64,000 nucleotides of DNA, taken from the NCBI RefSeq assembly GCF_029227915.1, contig NC_079888.1, positions 3,855,001-3,919,000 on the forward strand, given 5' to 3'. A program made the translations under genes and the position numbers. Each line of letters opens with the position of its first letter. Positions within the stretch are counted from its first letter, which is position 1. This document shows positions 24,301 through 38,488 of this stretch, piece after piece. Below the pieces are notes generated by a model. The model was not told where the DNA came from. It did not search any database and saw only the letters and a list, made by a program, of their open reading frames with translations. This DNA is from Hydractinia symbiolongicarpus. Lineage: Eukaryota; Cnidaria; Hydrozoa; Anthoathecata; Hydractiniidae.

Positions 24301-27300
24301 TTAATACTTCGTTCGCAGTTTCTCGTTTTCGGCACGAAGTCGGTCAATTTCGGCGACAAGATCGTCGTTTATCGAATAATGCTGCATCATTTGTCGTATT
24401 TGTTCCTAAAAATCATGATGCACGTAGTATGCAAGTCGAATTCTTTTTAATAAACGAATAGTAAAATCATCCTTGTGAACTTGCCTTGACACGACCCGGC
24501 TGCAAATTCTATAGTTATGACACCACAAATCTACACCCGCCCTGGCGTAAGTACTTTACGATTTCGTGATGGGCAATGATGCACGAGGGCTAATAATTGA
24601 TCTTAACAATGACAGAAAAATCCGTATTTACATAACGAACCCCATGAAACCTGTTAGTAACAAAAAAACAAAGATACCTACACCCCCCCTCTCCTATATT
24701 CTATACAATATTCTAAGGATGCATGACCACACCTATGGCACCCACCCTTACAATTAGAATTAAGGGGGTATGTGTGCTTTGAGCACTGGTAAACAACACC
24801 AGCTCCAAGTACAAAAATAAACTAAACTAATTGATAGCTCAAAGAAATATCCTTTACGATTTTCGTACTTCATGCATACAGAATACAATTATTATGTGAC
24901 TACTTTGTGACGAAAAAAGGTTAAAAATGCTTCCGAAAAATTATAGCCCCTAAGGGGTAACTGATTAAAACCCGACCCAAAGCAGGCTTTAAAAGTTACA
25001 CTCTCACCTTTTGTATCTCCATCTGACGTAGCATTTCAACTTGTAGGTTCACCATATCGTTATGTACGGCTGACCTAAATAAACAATGCGATGGAGTAGG
25101 GTCAAATCTCAGACATGAAGAGATAGGTATAAAGGATACATGTTACTTAACGCGTTATAAGCAGGTAGTATTGAAGTTCGGAAGTAATGCGAAGAACTTC
25201 CAACTAACATGGAAAAATTATGCTCCAATACATTTTATCATTTTAACATTATCAGCCTAAATTATGACGTTCGATATTTTTGTTGGATTCTACTTTTTAC
25301 ATAGGTCCTTATTTTGGATAGGTGTTCAAATATAGCTTAGAATCAACGAAAAATTATATCTTTGAATAGATTTTTTCTGATCTTAACCTTTAGCTTCTTG
25401 CTGTTCATGGTGACTTGAATTTTACAAGAAATGAATGGATCATTTCAACCACTCTATTAAATTCAGGAAATTAACAGTCATAAAAAATGTATGACAAGTG
25501 CTGAAAGAGTCCAGTTTATTTAGGTCCTTTAAGTATTACACTGCAAAAGGACCAAAATTTAGAATGTTTTAGTGCCTAGCGAGTTTAACCACTAAATTCA
25601 CCGAGTAATATCGTGAATCTCCAAGGTTTTTGTTTGATGTTTCAAGGATTTAAATGAAACTAATGGCAGCCTGTTGCAAAGAAATTAAATGGAATCAGAG
25701 TAAACGATTTCCAGGAGAAAGTTTTTATAATCAGACATAAATTATAGTTGTTAAATTTAAGAGCCATCCTATAAATTTATAAGAGTGTGTCAAACAAACG
25801 AAGTAATGTAAACGAACAATATTTTGTAAGGAGAAAAAAAATTAAAAGCACAATACAGACCACAAGTAATTTTAGAACTGCGCATGCACCTAATTGTGTT
25901 GTTTGATTGGACAACACAAACCTTACTGTCAATCATAATAAATCACATCTCTCACCTGTTTTCTTCCATCGCTTCGTCTATCATTCTCTGTATAAAATCT
26001 ACTTGAAATTGAACAGGCTGTCCATTACCAGCTCCGCCATAATGAAACATATCACCATGGTTACCGGCGGAGTCAACCGAATGTAAACTTGGTGATCTGT
26101 TTTCGCCCTGGGTACCTAAGGAGTGTTGTATATCAGCCAATAACTGATTAGTATCTATTTGCCGACCGTGAGGAGATAATCTTCCGGAGCCGTTACTTAG
26201 TTTACCGTTTTCTTGCGGTCGTCCGCCGGAATCGTTTGACCGGTCACTTAACCGGTCTTTCTTTCCGCGCCGGGCATTGAGCGTGTTCGATTTATCGTCC
26301 ATGTTGAATGAATCGATCGAACTTGTCTCCGATTCGTCGGAGTGTTTGTTGTAATTGACGTGCGTCTTCTTTTTAAACGGCGACTTAAACCCCAGCAGTC
26401 CGCTCTTTTTTCCGTCATCCTTTAACTCAACTTCTTTTGTCGTTTTTTTCATTGTGGACAACAGATCATCAGTGCTGCGAGTAGATAACGAGAACTTCGA
26501 CAGAGTACCTGATTTACTGCGAAAAAATGAAGGTCTAGGAACCTAAAATAAATTTACCAAACATGAATGAAAGCAAATGAAAAATAATCTGAAATCTTCT
26601 GAAAAATAAAGGTTAACTTTGTTTCTGTATATCAAATATAAATTATTCTACTTCAGCTGTGAAAGAAATTCAAACATGGCAACAGTCACAGTGCATTCAC
26701 AGGTGGAACGAAAGCACAGCTACATAGGCGACCTTGATGTCTGCTTTAATGACACCTATATCTACCTTGGTCTTACACAACAACACCTATATCTGTCATG
26801 GTCTTACACAATGAAAATTATGTCTGCTTTGGTCTTACACAATAACAATTATGTGTATTTTGGTTTATAAGTTTTTTTCCGTCCACTTTTCAAAATTCAA
26901 CTTCTAAACACAGGGTTGTATTAAAGTATTGGATTGTGCTGGTGATAAAAGTGATAAAAGTGAGTTAAAAATATCTTATAAGAATATGCTCATCTTGAAC
27001 ATCCTCTTTCCTCAGGTTTCATTTGTGGTATTTTGCCCACAAAATTTAGTTTTCTGTCTATCCGTTGCTACAACAACAGCAGCTTAGGGGTGACTTTTAC
27101 ACCTTTCAGCATTCTCATATCTTTCAATTTCAACTGTGCTGATGATTTTCAACCAAAAGTTAAGAGTATTCCATGTTAGAACAGAAAACACTGTTTTTAT
27201 AAAAAGTTACAGACTTCTACATAGATAACTTAACAATTCAACTGAAATGCAATTCTCTTAATTTTTATTATTTTATTAATCGAAGCGAACTGAATCAACA

Positions 27301-30300
27301 TGTCGAAGTTCTGCAAACAACATGATTCTTGTATTATATGAATGATAACTCTTGCATTCTTACGAACAGACGTTAAAAATCTTTTTAGCTGCGTATTGTA
27401 TGAACAGGTGAGAAAACATGCTATAAAAATGAATCAACAAAGATGTTGGTATATCAAGTAAGAAAATGTTTACAGATACGAACAGCTATAGGAAGGCGAT
27501 CGTTTATTATCGTTCATTATCGTTTATTAAGTAGGGAAAATACGTAGTTCATACGACTAACAAATCGCGTTGTATCGTGCTGCTTTTATCGTGTTAAGTC
27601 TGTCACGTATAGGATTGTTTAGATCGATAACAGTCTCATAAGCAAGCAGATTTATCAAGGGGAGATAATTTTGCAGACCTTATTTTCTTGCGATTGAGAG
27701 GCTTGAAATGTGCGATACATTTTTGCGATTTCGGTTTTCGTTTAAAATGTTTTTCAAGTAAAATTATAACAAGAAAAAAGTGTTTCTAACAACGTAACAC
27801 TAAAAGTAAATGTCAAGAACAATACATCATTTTAGAGATCATTCTCTTACTCGTCGTATTTCTACATATTCACGCAATCCAATAACGTGTTTGCGATTTA
27901 TCGACTTTTGCGTTTTTTTTTGCGACTTTTCCCCTAATGTCATTTTTGCTATTGGAACTGAAAAGTACAATTTTATGAAGCTTAGTTTGGCGAATAGGAG
28001 CTATAGTATTGCAAAAATAAGTTACACAATAATTTTTTTCTCGAAAAAATTTGCTGCTCTAGGTTACATGCACAGCGGATCCGCAGCACATGTCCTTGCT
28101 GTGGATCGAACCACCGTCCACGTGGTTATGAAGCAAACTTTCTTACCACACAACCATGCAATACAATGAAACTTAAATCATAACAAAAATAGAACACTCT
28201 GCGGTAGTGTGCACGCAAGGAGAGCACATGCTGTTTACAAACGGGACATTATATCTCACCTCATCTTGATCGATAGACACAGATTGTGGTCTTGTGAAGT
28301 TCGCTTTACCTGACGATTTTTGACGATATGCTACTGTTTTCTTGGTTTGGATCGAAGGATCTAAACAATTTAAATTTATATTGAAAATAAACAAATTTAT
28401 TGCTTACCTAGGATTTTGTACAAATTTTCGAAAAATTAGGTCAAATTTATTTTATAAAAAACTATTGACAAGACGAGTTCTTGATCCGCCAACTGTTACA
28501 AAAATTATTTATCTTCGCTTTAGAACACCTTTCTTCAAGAAGTTTAACTCAGCTCTTTCACAAAAAAACTGCAGAAATATCTCGTTCGGCTCTAAACACA
28601 GGCATTCGAAATATCACGAATAAAATTTACTGAAACTGAAATGCGCTAGAATTTAAAAAGACAACATGAATAGATTTGAAACTGATCGCATCACGGATGA
28701 TTTCAATAGAAACAAAGAGTTCAATCTCTTTCTTGATTTTTCATCCATGCATGAATGCACTTACAACCTTCATATCAAAATAACTTACAAAAAAGGTTAT
28801 AAAATTCTTAACTTCCACATACCTATAGCAATCGGCGAAAATATTTCATCTCCCATTAACTTCGCTGCTTTCGACGGAATATTTGCCATCATCATTTCGG
28901 GTGTTTTGTTTTGACTCAAAACATTATTCAACGCCAGGGTGCTGTTTTCACGACCGCCCATCATACTATGGACATTATAATCACGCCCACTTAGCATAGG
29001 GCTACCAATGTTAGAACCGCTACTGCTCTTCATCGGCATACTTGGGTAGTTCTCCTGATTCGAGGAGGTGGCCTCTTCTCCACTGTATGTTTTTTCCACA
29101 GAGCTGTTTTCGCGACGGTTACTCAATGCTTCATCCAATGGACGCCTGGGAGACTAAGATAAAATTGACTGACTTTTAATATAATAGATTAACATAGAAA
29201 ATATGAATTTCTTGGGGCGTCGAGTTTACCTGCATTAGCACCCTTATTGATTTTCTTAAAGATCTATCCCAGCCCATTGCTACAAAGTTAACTCAACGAA
29301 AAACGTTTAGTCGGTCTTCCAGCAGTAATAGAAAAAGGAAAAAAAAACTAACAACGATATTCGAAATTAACGACCGATAATTAATAACTACGATTTCCTT
29401 AATTATGCCTAATATCCTTAATTATGCATTCAAATAGACTAGCAGAGCGTATGCGTGAAGGTATATTGTTCCAAACATATCAAATAACCATTATGAGATT
29501 GTTAAGAAGTTAATTAGCAAGACAAGAGGAGATATCCTTCCATTGGATTAACATTAAAAAATTGAACATCAAGGAAATTGAGAAGTTTGAGGTTTCATTA
29601 AACTATGTAATTAATCTTATTAGGATACTGTTGCTTGGTTAAGGAACCGTGAGACATGTGAGGGTTGGTTGTTGTTTGATTGTACTGCAGTGATTTCGTG
29701 TTCAACTCTCAAATAGTTATGCAATTGGAAACTTTCTTGAGTGAAAACACTCTAAGTCTCAGCAACCGGATTTAAACTTAGTGACGTCTTGTGCAATTTA
29801 TTCAGTTCCTATTTCTTCTGACCAAGCAAGTGAGAAACCAATGAAATTGAACAAATGATCCGATATTTTTTATCTCTTACGGGTAAACAGCCCGGATGGT
29901 GACGTCAAGAAAATGAATCCAAGGTGAATCAAGAGATTTGCCTTTGAAGCAAACTTCGTGGCATTTAAGTCCAAATGAACTGAAAAGGCCAATAAAAAAG
30001 TCCTTTGTTATATAACAAAAGATTTGGACTCTAGCACACTAGCTATCAGAGGGGCGAAACATATTATTTTGATTGCCTATTAGAGGCAACCTGGGCTTCC
30101 AGGAACAGGGTGCAAAATAGTTGAATGTTTTGACTCCACAAGATTTTAATTCCTATAGAAACGAATGTAAAAAGCAGAATAAATTATTGCTAAATGTCAT
30201 ATCTGCAATCTATACCTTGTTTTCTTTGGGTATCTTTTGAAATGAAACACTTCGAATAGACGTCTTGTGAGCTGGTATTACCTTAAGAGGTGTTGAGCCA

Positions 30301-33300
30301 TGGCGGAGATCAAACATATACAGCCGACCTGTGTCGATAAAAGATTATTTAGATTATTGTCCCAAACTAGATAAAACCTTACTAGTTCCAGATCTTTAAT
30401 AGCCCCTGTTTTATACAGATCCACGCCTTACCAATAGATATCCGTTTAGTTTTCCACTCTTAACTTTTTATGTTTCATTAAATATTTTTAGGTATTGAAT
30501 ACCTATTAATTAATGCTTGTTTTCAACATTCTTATACTTTTAAAGATAAATTTATACAAATTTTAAATGGCTGTGAAAATATGCCGATAATTGTTACCAT
30601 TGATGCGTTGAGATGTGTCCTTTTGTTATGAAAATCTTTTCCTTTTAATGTACTGCATGATATTTTGGGCCTAAATTTCAGTTAATTAGGAGATTATAAG
30701 TGTGGTCACCCTGCCTTTCTTTACTAAAGTAGTGGAATTCTGTATTCTGCGGATAATTGCCTATTAAGAATAAAATATAAAAACTGCAGTTAAGGAAAAA
30801 TTTCTAGTCAAGCTTTGTCGAAAATTTTAAGGTTTTAAAATGTTGAGATGGGTGTTTAAACTTAAAGTTAACCTGTAAGTAAGACATGTGCTCACATGTT
30901 AAATTTAAATTGATTATACTTTACACATTTGTTACTGAGAATGAAATAGCAATAGTAGCTATTAAACTATGAAAGAAAGAATAAAATACTGTTTTTTTGA
31001 TCATTTAAATTGATCCTGCAACCCCTCCTTAATACCATAGTGCTATATGTAAAAACACTATTCTTAAAATAAAACATTTTTCAACAGAATAGGATGATTA
31101 GATGAAAATTTTACTAACGAGAACATCAACGACGGTTCAACAGATCAAATGTTAAAACAATGCTAGAAGCACAGAAAAAAAATTAAATTTTCTAAGTCCA
31201 GTACACACAGCAACACTAAACAACAAATACACAATTAAAATGACTTTACACTAACACAAAAATAACAACAGGTTAAAATATAATACAAAATCACAGTCAT
31301 GAAGCACACATTTAGGATAACAATGTTTTTTGGAACTGTCTCCAACAAATGATAAATATTATTTATGTTTTTATTTTATATAACATGCCAGCAAAAGCCT
31401 GTATACGTTTGGCTTTAAATAAACTTGGTTTACCAAAAATCAACAAGAAACGTGATATGAATAATGTAAACAAAAACAGCACTTTAACTTTCTAAAGGTA
31501 TGTTTACATCATATAAAATGTTGACATAACTTCTGAAGCATCATGCTCAGTATTAATTATTCTTAAGGCGTTAAGGATACCTGAAGCATAATTGATTTTC
31601 TTGAAATCAGAAATACTTATAAGAAGCCTATTAAATACAAAACTATTTCTTAAAAACAGTAACTGCAGACATATTTGTTGATGTGTTTTTACACATGGAT
31701 TCTTAATTAGTTTTTATATCAAAGTATTAGGTGTTTAAAGGCACTTCAATTAATATTATGCATATCGACCCAGGCACAAGAACTGATCAAGCTCAATTAT
31801 TTTTTATCCACAGATGAGATTTATTCTTGGATCTCCATGATGATAAGCTTTCAGTATTTCAACTTTTGATATTAAAAAAAAAAATTATAGGAAGCCTATT
31901 TTGAAACTGATATTATTCTGGGTGGCAAAAAACTTCCAATATTAATAATAGTGGGTGGGCGGAGGTGGAATAAGAATGCCCTGGCTAGAAAAATTTCCAA
32001 AATTGACAGTGCATAAGAGGGGAGATTAAATGATAAGAAACATTCAGTAATTTCAAATGGTATCGGGTCACCAACTAAAAATTTACCTATGTCTCGAAGA
32101 AAGAATAAAAGAGTTGTTTTAATTCTTTTGGAATTCAGGATGATTCGATTTTAAACTATTGCAATTTTACAAAACAAAAGTCAAATCACTGTTTATGTGA
32201 TCTAAAACGTTCATTTCCATGTGTTTGTGGTACCATTTTAACAATAATTTCACAAACCAGTAAACAAACCCCTACATAACCGAGTCACAAACCAATCAAA
32301 CCATTAGATTTTTTATACAACTTTTATTGTATCAGTAAGACAAAAAGAACATACAGTAATCTTGATAATAGCAACTGAATTTTGTTCAAATTCTTAACTG
32401 AATCGCTATTTTATGCTAAGGACGCACAAAGTAATGATGGCTGAGATTTCTTCGACATACAAAAATCTGATGACCAGAATATGTGCGACACACGTGGATT
32501 TTTAACTACTAATACATACCTGATGCAGTTCCTGCTGCAACTGTGCAACCATCATTCATAAAATCACAACATGTAACAGGTCCTTCAGTGTTAATTGTTT
32601 TCACAGTTCTGTAAAAAGAAGAATCGCATCAGTTTGCAGAAAGCAGTGCACATAAAACCTTTAACCAGGTATTGATGACTTAAACAAATGGATTAGTGAA
32701 GTATTCTCCCAATTATAATGAAGTAGAAATTATTTGAATACAATAAGAGAAAAAAGCTAAAGTTTAGTAATATGTAGTTTAGGTATAAAGTTGTCTAAGT
32801 GATAAAGTTGCCTCTAAGTAAAGATGGCTTTCAATTGCTCTTGGTTGTCTTCAAAAATGATTTTTTGCCCAGGCAATTCAGTAATTCCATGATTTTAGTA
32901 ATTCCTTTATTTCAGTAATTTGTAGTTAGGTATAAAGTTGTTAAGTGAAGATGTCTTTCACTGTCTCTTGGTTGCCTTAAAAAATGACTTTTGCACAGGC
33001 ATTTTTTTGTTTACATGATTTGAAACAACAAATTCAATCGCACATTCAAGCTTTTAACATGCTGAAGAAACACAGCTCTCTTTAAGTGTCAGGAAATTAA
33101 AATCTCCATTGAGCATGTTTAATTTTGCTTTTTTTCACCTATATGTTTTTAAGAAATTTTAAAAACAAAAGGAAGAATCTTTTAAATGATATGTAAAAGC
33201 CTCACCTTAGCATTGCATTAAAAGGAAAAAAACACTTTATTTACACAGGTTGAGATTTGCAACAAAATAGTTTTCGGCACGATGGCAGAAAGGCTTTCAC

Positions 33301-36300
33301 TGAACTGCATGACAGTCATTTAATCTCGTTACTAAAATACAGACTAAAGCTTATCTATACTAACTTCTTTCCAGTGACATCGTAGAATACAATCTTTTTA
33401 TCCAATCCAGTAGAACAGAGCAGCATATCATTCAATGGTGAAAACGATAAGCCAGTAGCTGGTGCTTTGTGATCAGTAAAACTTTTCAATAACATCTTCT
33501 TCTCTTTTGTTTCCCATAAATTGATAACTCCACTGTCACTAGCTGAAGCAAGCAAATGGCGTGAAAAATGAGAGTAACCAAGACAACGTACAGCCTATAA
33601 AAAAATAACACTGATATAATGCAAAGATAATTACTTAAAAATCGTAAAACAAGATTACTTCTTGAGCAAGATGGTCCTAAATCGTTCTTTCTGTAGTATG
33701 GCTGCATTTTTTCTGTATACCTGAACTCATGTAAAATAAATTTATAAAATTCATAGAAAAGTCACTATTTAGGAAAAGTAAAACACACAATGTTAAGGAC
33801 AAATCTTTTAATAGTAATCAGTTCTTTATATTTTCCGAAATCTTATTTCCCAGTATTGTGTAGATTTTTTAGACAGATTTTTTAATAAAAAAAATCAAAA
33901 AAATCATTTCTTCGGGTTGTTGCAAAAACTAAAGCACCATTATCGATGACAGTCCATGATTGTACCAATACTATCAGAAAAGAAATGAAAACTTCCTAAA
34001 GTTTTTTACAGGGAAAAATAATCATTAAATAGTTGTTGATAAAGTGTAATCTATCAATGTGTGCAACCTCTAAAAATACCTTAATATTAAAATATTTCAT
34101 GGCTGTTGGACATCCTGTTATGAAAATGAAAACGTTATCCTCATTATTTCTACCTGAGTATCAGAACCAGTCATGGGTTCACAGGAAACACCAGTTTGTA
34201 CATTTGTGATTAAGATTTCTCCATGGTCAGATGCTGAAGCAATCACATTGTCGTTGTAATTAAATAAACAATAGCTCACTGGATTGACATGATCCTAAAT
34301 TTTAAATAGATAAATGATACATCTTATGATACGCTGTCAGTAAAAGTTAAAGTTGAGTATATTTTTTCTACAATTTTTAAACATTGTCTATAAAACATCC
34401 TCTATAAAACTATAATTTTTTATAAAATTCTATTTTACATTTTTACTTAGCTAGAACAAACCACGTGATCAAAAAAGGAAGCAAGTTTAAATGCCATCCA
34501 ATCTAAATTTAACGTGACGTAAACTGCTTTGTTAAATTTTGTGTATGGTGAAGTTATGAGCAACAAAACATTGTTATTGTTGGTGTCTGTTTCATTTAAA
34601 ACATTATATTTACAAGCTTGGTAATGAAATTAACATCAAATTGTTTTGTGAAAAAGAAAAATGAATTTTAAAAATTTTATGCGAGTGGGCTCTTTCATGG
34701 GTTTAAACAACTAGTGTATATTTAACTTAGCATACCACAAAACCATATACAAGCATATTTAAAAGACATGCCTGATACGTTCAGTAAAATTACCTAATTT
34801 CTTTTCTTGTTAATGTTATGTGTTAATTATTAAAGTTATTAACACCAAATTAATATTTTTTTAAAGAAAAATTACCTTGTAAGTCCTTTTTGCTGTTCTC
34901 GATTTGATGTCCCAAATACTTATTATATTGTCAATACCGCCACTGATGAGATATCGTGAATTGCCATTAAATATCACATTTGACTGTTCACACTAAAAAA
35001 TGCAGCATATGATCTATTAAAGCTTTGACTGTTCACACTAAAAAATGCAGCATATGATCTATTAAATATCACATTTGACTGTTCACACTAAAAAAATGCA
35101 GCATATGATCTATTAAAGCTTTGACTGTTCACACTAAAAAAATGCAGCATATGATCTATTAAACATCACATTTGACTGTTCACACTAAAAAATGCAGCAT
35201 ATGATCTATTAAAGCTTTGACTGTTCACACTAAAAAATGCAGCATATGATCTATTAAAGCTTTGACTGTTCACACTAAAAAATGCAGCGTATGATCTATT
35301 AAAGCTTTGACTGTTCACACTAAAAAATGCAGCATATGATCTATTAAAGCTTTGACTGTTCACACTAAAAAAATGCAGCATATGATCTATTAAAGCAAGA
35401 TGTCTTTTACAATGCAGTGAGTTGAATGAGTTGCATAAAATGAAAGAAAATGTCAGATGACAGTGTAAAGATTAATTTAACACAAAACAAGAAAGGCATA
35501 GCTACTGGATATACATACTGTTGTTGGTATTTTAATAACAGGAACAGAATCATCTGTAAGACTTGCAACATTTAGACCTTGTTCTTCGTGTGCATAAGCC
35601 ACCAACTGCCCTAAAAGTAAATGAGTTTTTTACCAACAAATTTGAAGAAACAATTGACACCATTCACAGAAAAAAGATTAACAGAAAAACATTTCAGTTT
35701 ATTAATGAACAAGATAAATCAGTTTCATTTTGTGAGAACAGAATGATAGTAACTATACGAGTTGCCTGACTTATTTTATTACAAACTGATCCATATCATT
35801 TTTTTTTTAAAAATACATCTTAGCAAACAAAAATTCAGACAGTAAAATGAATCTCTACTTACAGATCAAAAATATGACACAAAGATGAAAGAACTTTTTC
35901 TCTTAATACTTTTATTCTAAATTATAATGCTTGCCGATTATGTCTTAATCCGTCTGTGAGCCAAAATGGTAGCTGTGAGAAGTAACAAATGTTCCACATG
36001 CTAATGACTAGTTTTATAAAAAAAGTTGTAGTAATTGTTCTCCCTGGAGGACAAACGACTCTTTTCTGTGTTTGCTTTTTGATACTGTTTAAGGTTTTGT
36101 TTTAAACTATAACTCTCAAGTTGGAAGCATGAAAATGTTTAAAGACAAATCTTTCTTTGTAAATGGAAAATTCATTCATGGGCATATACTTAGTTTATTA
36201 CACAAAATCTCAAAAGAAAAAACAGAACCATTATGAAATATTATATGCTTTTTAAAGAACTAAGGAGTGAGAATGTTTACTCAGGCCTATCAATAAGGGT

Positions 36301-37873
36301 AGAGCAATTGCTCTTGCTCACGCAAAGGCTCCCCCGATTCTGAGAAATGAGAAACTAGCTGAGCCATTAATTGCTCCCCCAATTCCACAAAAAGTTTGAC
36401 TGGCTGAGCAATATCAATTCATCTCTTTCCTATTATTTATAGTAAAAAAGAACCACAAAACAAAATAGATAAAAAGACTTTGTAATAAAATATGCCTTTA
36501 TAAACTTATTCTATTTATTCAGATTGCTCGCCCAGTTTAAATTATTGTAACCTTGGGGGAGTGATTTATTGCTCGGGTGTTAATTTCTTATTGACAGGCC
36601 TGTTTATGACCAGTGAGAATGGCAAAATAAATATAAAGTGGTAGCGTGAATATGATTCTTAAATCCTTAGGGTAAATCTTAAGGGTAGTGTAACACTATT
36701 ACGCAGTTGTTTATGTCACAAAAGCCTATATGTCAATATCCATTTCCAAATTATGAACTTTTCGTAAAAAAAAAATAGAAAATGGAATTTATTTTATACC
36801 CATTGTAACCAGTCATGATTTGTTTCAAGCCACATGTTGTTTTAAAGCAATAACTTATTTGGCCAGTTAAGCTGGGCAGCACTCCCTAACATATGTTTAA
36901 TATCGATCTAGCACAATAACTTAAACTAAGAAAGTTAAGATTTTTATATAGGCCTTACAACTAACAAATAGCTTTGTTTAATTTTTTTGAGGATAATCCA
37001 GACAACATATACTTACAAGTTTACCACTGTCATTATCAAAATAGTTGATAGAGGCCTAATCTAGCTTGTCAAGTAAATTTCAAAAAGAATAACCTTGAAT
37101 CTATTTTCTTAGAGAAAGAGAGTTACACTACACCTACAAAATATTTTTATTTATGTAAATGTGTAACTTATATTAACGATTTATATGACCATATTGTACA
37201 GCATATAAAAATTAGGATTGTGTTCTATCTTAAATGCAAATCTTTTTTAATCAGACAGCGTAATCTGATGATGTAAATGAATTTACAAACCAAACTTGGT
37301 CTGATTTCTCAATCATAGACAATTGTGTTGATGATTACTTGCAAAAAAAATGCTTAATTTCAAAGATTGTACCCAAAAACAAACATTTACGTACTTTTCA
37401 TGTCAGACATACACACTTTAAACATGTCAAAGTTCACTTTTCGTTCACTAAGGAATCAAGATCTTAGCCAGCACTATTTTCACTATTTCTGGACCTCCTA
37501 TATTTACCTGAGTAAAACTTTTGCAGCAGACTGACTTTAGAGTATTCGTCAGGTAATATTGTCATTTTCCAAAAAAATATGAACATGATTGTACAGACTG
37601 GCAATGGTGATTTCCAGAGCACTTCAATAATCTTTATCTGATAGCTTCATAAGGGCAAAATTAAATGGGAAGTTCACTCTTAAAAAAATTAATGATAATT
37701 TTGTAGGATTCAAGGAGACAAACATTCCATAATTTTAATTTCTTACCATTTGAACTGCAGCAGCAATGTACAACATTTGCATTTGCACCATTCTTTACTG
37801 CATGCAGACTCAGCTCTGGTGTTTTCCATAGGCGGACATCTTCTCCAGCTGAAGCAACTAAGATATCTGTCAT
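24301..37873 (-). CDS. NEDD1: NEDD1 homologue, gamma-tubulin ring complex targeting factor, 12 exons, 699 aa
   Basis: Exons in gene order: 37747-37873 (ATG), 35519-35610, 34876-34992, 34154-34294, 33365-33594, 32520-32608, 30216-30328, 28823-29153, 28260-28360, 25956-26542, 25008-25074, 24301-24405 (TAA). They sum to 2100 nt, and every junction is GT-AG with agreeing phase. Residues 1 to about 300 form a WD40 propeller (starts MTDILVASAGEDVRLW; FTDHKAPATGLSFSP and GRLYMFDLR blades match NEDD1). Residues about 300-620 are Ser/Asn-rich and probably disordered, with several S/T-P sites (SPRRP, KTPEM, GSPML, LSPHG) that could be mitotic kinase targets. The C-terminus (about 625-699) is helical and matches the NEDD1 gamma-tubulin-binding region (VNLQVEM, DDLVAEIDRLRAENEKLR). 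NEDD1 brings the gamma-tubulin ring complex to centrosomes and spindles. Human NEDD1 is slightly shorter. An intron minisatellite repeats one splice acceptor. Confidence 0.95.
26751..26868 (+). repeat. Short tandem repeat with TTGGTCTTACACAA, three units
   Basis: TTGGTCTTACACAACAACAC, CATGGTCTTACACAATGAAA and TTTGGTCTTACACAATAACA recur at about 40 bp, in NEDD1 intron 9. A plus-strand ORF over it is only the repeat. Confidence 0.6.
28075..28166 (-). mobile_element. tRNA-Lys-type SINE head
   Basis: On the minus strand GTGTGGTAAGAAAGTTTGCT, then TTCATAACCACGTGG and GGTGGTTCGATCCAC follow the layout of tRNA-derived SINEs: A box region, anticodon arm remnant, then a strong B box (GGTTCGATCC). It lies in NEDD1 intron 9 (between exons at 28260 and 26542), on the gene's own strand. 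The long plus-strand ORF crossing it has no support as a gene. Confidence 0.55.
29154..32519. other. NEDD1 introns 6 and 7 with nothing recognised besides exon 7
   Basis: Apart from the exon at 30216-30328 this stretch is AT-rich intron sequence. I found no repeat family, RNA gene or extra exon in it. Confidence 0.5.
34978..35396 (-). repeat. 45-bp minisatellite that repeats the exon 3 splice acceptor of NEDD1
   Basis: Nine head-to-tail units of TTTGACTGTTCACACTAAAA plus an ATGCAGCATATGATCTATTA part. On the minus strand each unit contains TTTTTTAG|TGTGAACAGTC, which is the polypyrimidine tract, AG acceptor and first bases of exon 34876-34992. Period 45 bp, with two junctions of about 50 bp that also carry ATATCACA or CATCACA from the exon. 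The minus-strand ORF of 15-residue repeats here is an artefact. Confidence 0.9.
36282..36602. mobile_element. hAT-like MITE, CAGGCCTRTCAATAAG ends
   Basis: CAGGCCTATCAATAAG at the left end and the complement of CTTATTGACAGGCCTG at the right. Flanking 8-mers GTTTACTC and GTTTATGA may be a decayed 8-bp target duplication, as for hAT elements. The body holds repeated (T)AGCTGAGC and ATTGCTC motifs, no ORF. It lies in NEDD1 intron 1. A second, partial copy is at 46063. Confidence 0.6.
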
Positions 37874-38488
37874 TATAAAACAATGACCATGTCAATCGCA
37901 GTTTTGTTTTTACTACAAATAAAAAGTTTGAGTACGATGATAACAAACAAGCAACCATATTTATAATAACAGACATAAATCACAAAAAGTACCACAAAGA
38001 CATTTTTGAAAGCTTGTTACAGTACCGCCCGAATGTAACTTTACATGTATGCGATAGTTATCACCTTTGCGTGAGCTTTCGGTAGCTCGCATGTTGAAAA
38101 CAATAGAGTTCATGTCTTGTTCGCAAAATTTAATTAGCTCATGTGAATTGCGTGCTTCCCATTGTTGTATTTAATTGCTACAGTCGTCAAGAGATCAACG
38201 AAAGAAAAGAAAATTTAACCAAGATTTAAGTATCTATTATTTTTATTCACGAACGGCAATGTTAGAGCATTTGTTTATAAATTTTTAAAACACGATAGAA
38301 ATGCTTTTTGCATGTTAAAAAGTATGCTTCGATGATAGGGAAATCTTACTAAAAAATTTAAAAAGTAACAGCATTAGTTTTTTTTTAATATATTAGGACC
38401 ATTGGATTTCAAAAACACAAAAACAATTTATTGATTTAATTTTACCGTGTTATGTTCGTTTAGATTTCTAAAATAATATATTTTGCAA

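Noticed and set aside
27810-28169. Plus-strand ORF of 119 codons
   Set aside because: Lies in a NEDD1 intron and its end is the reverse of a SINE head; no domain or splice support.
35166-35381. Minus-strand ORF with perfect 15-residue repeats
   Set aside because: It is the translation of the 45-bp minisatellite over the NEDD1 acceptor; it is not a separate gene.
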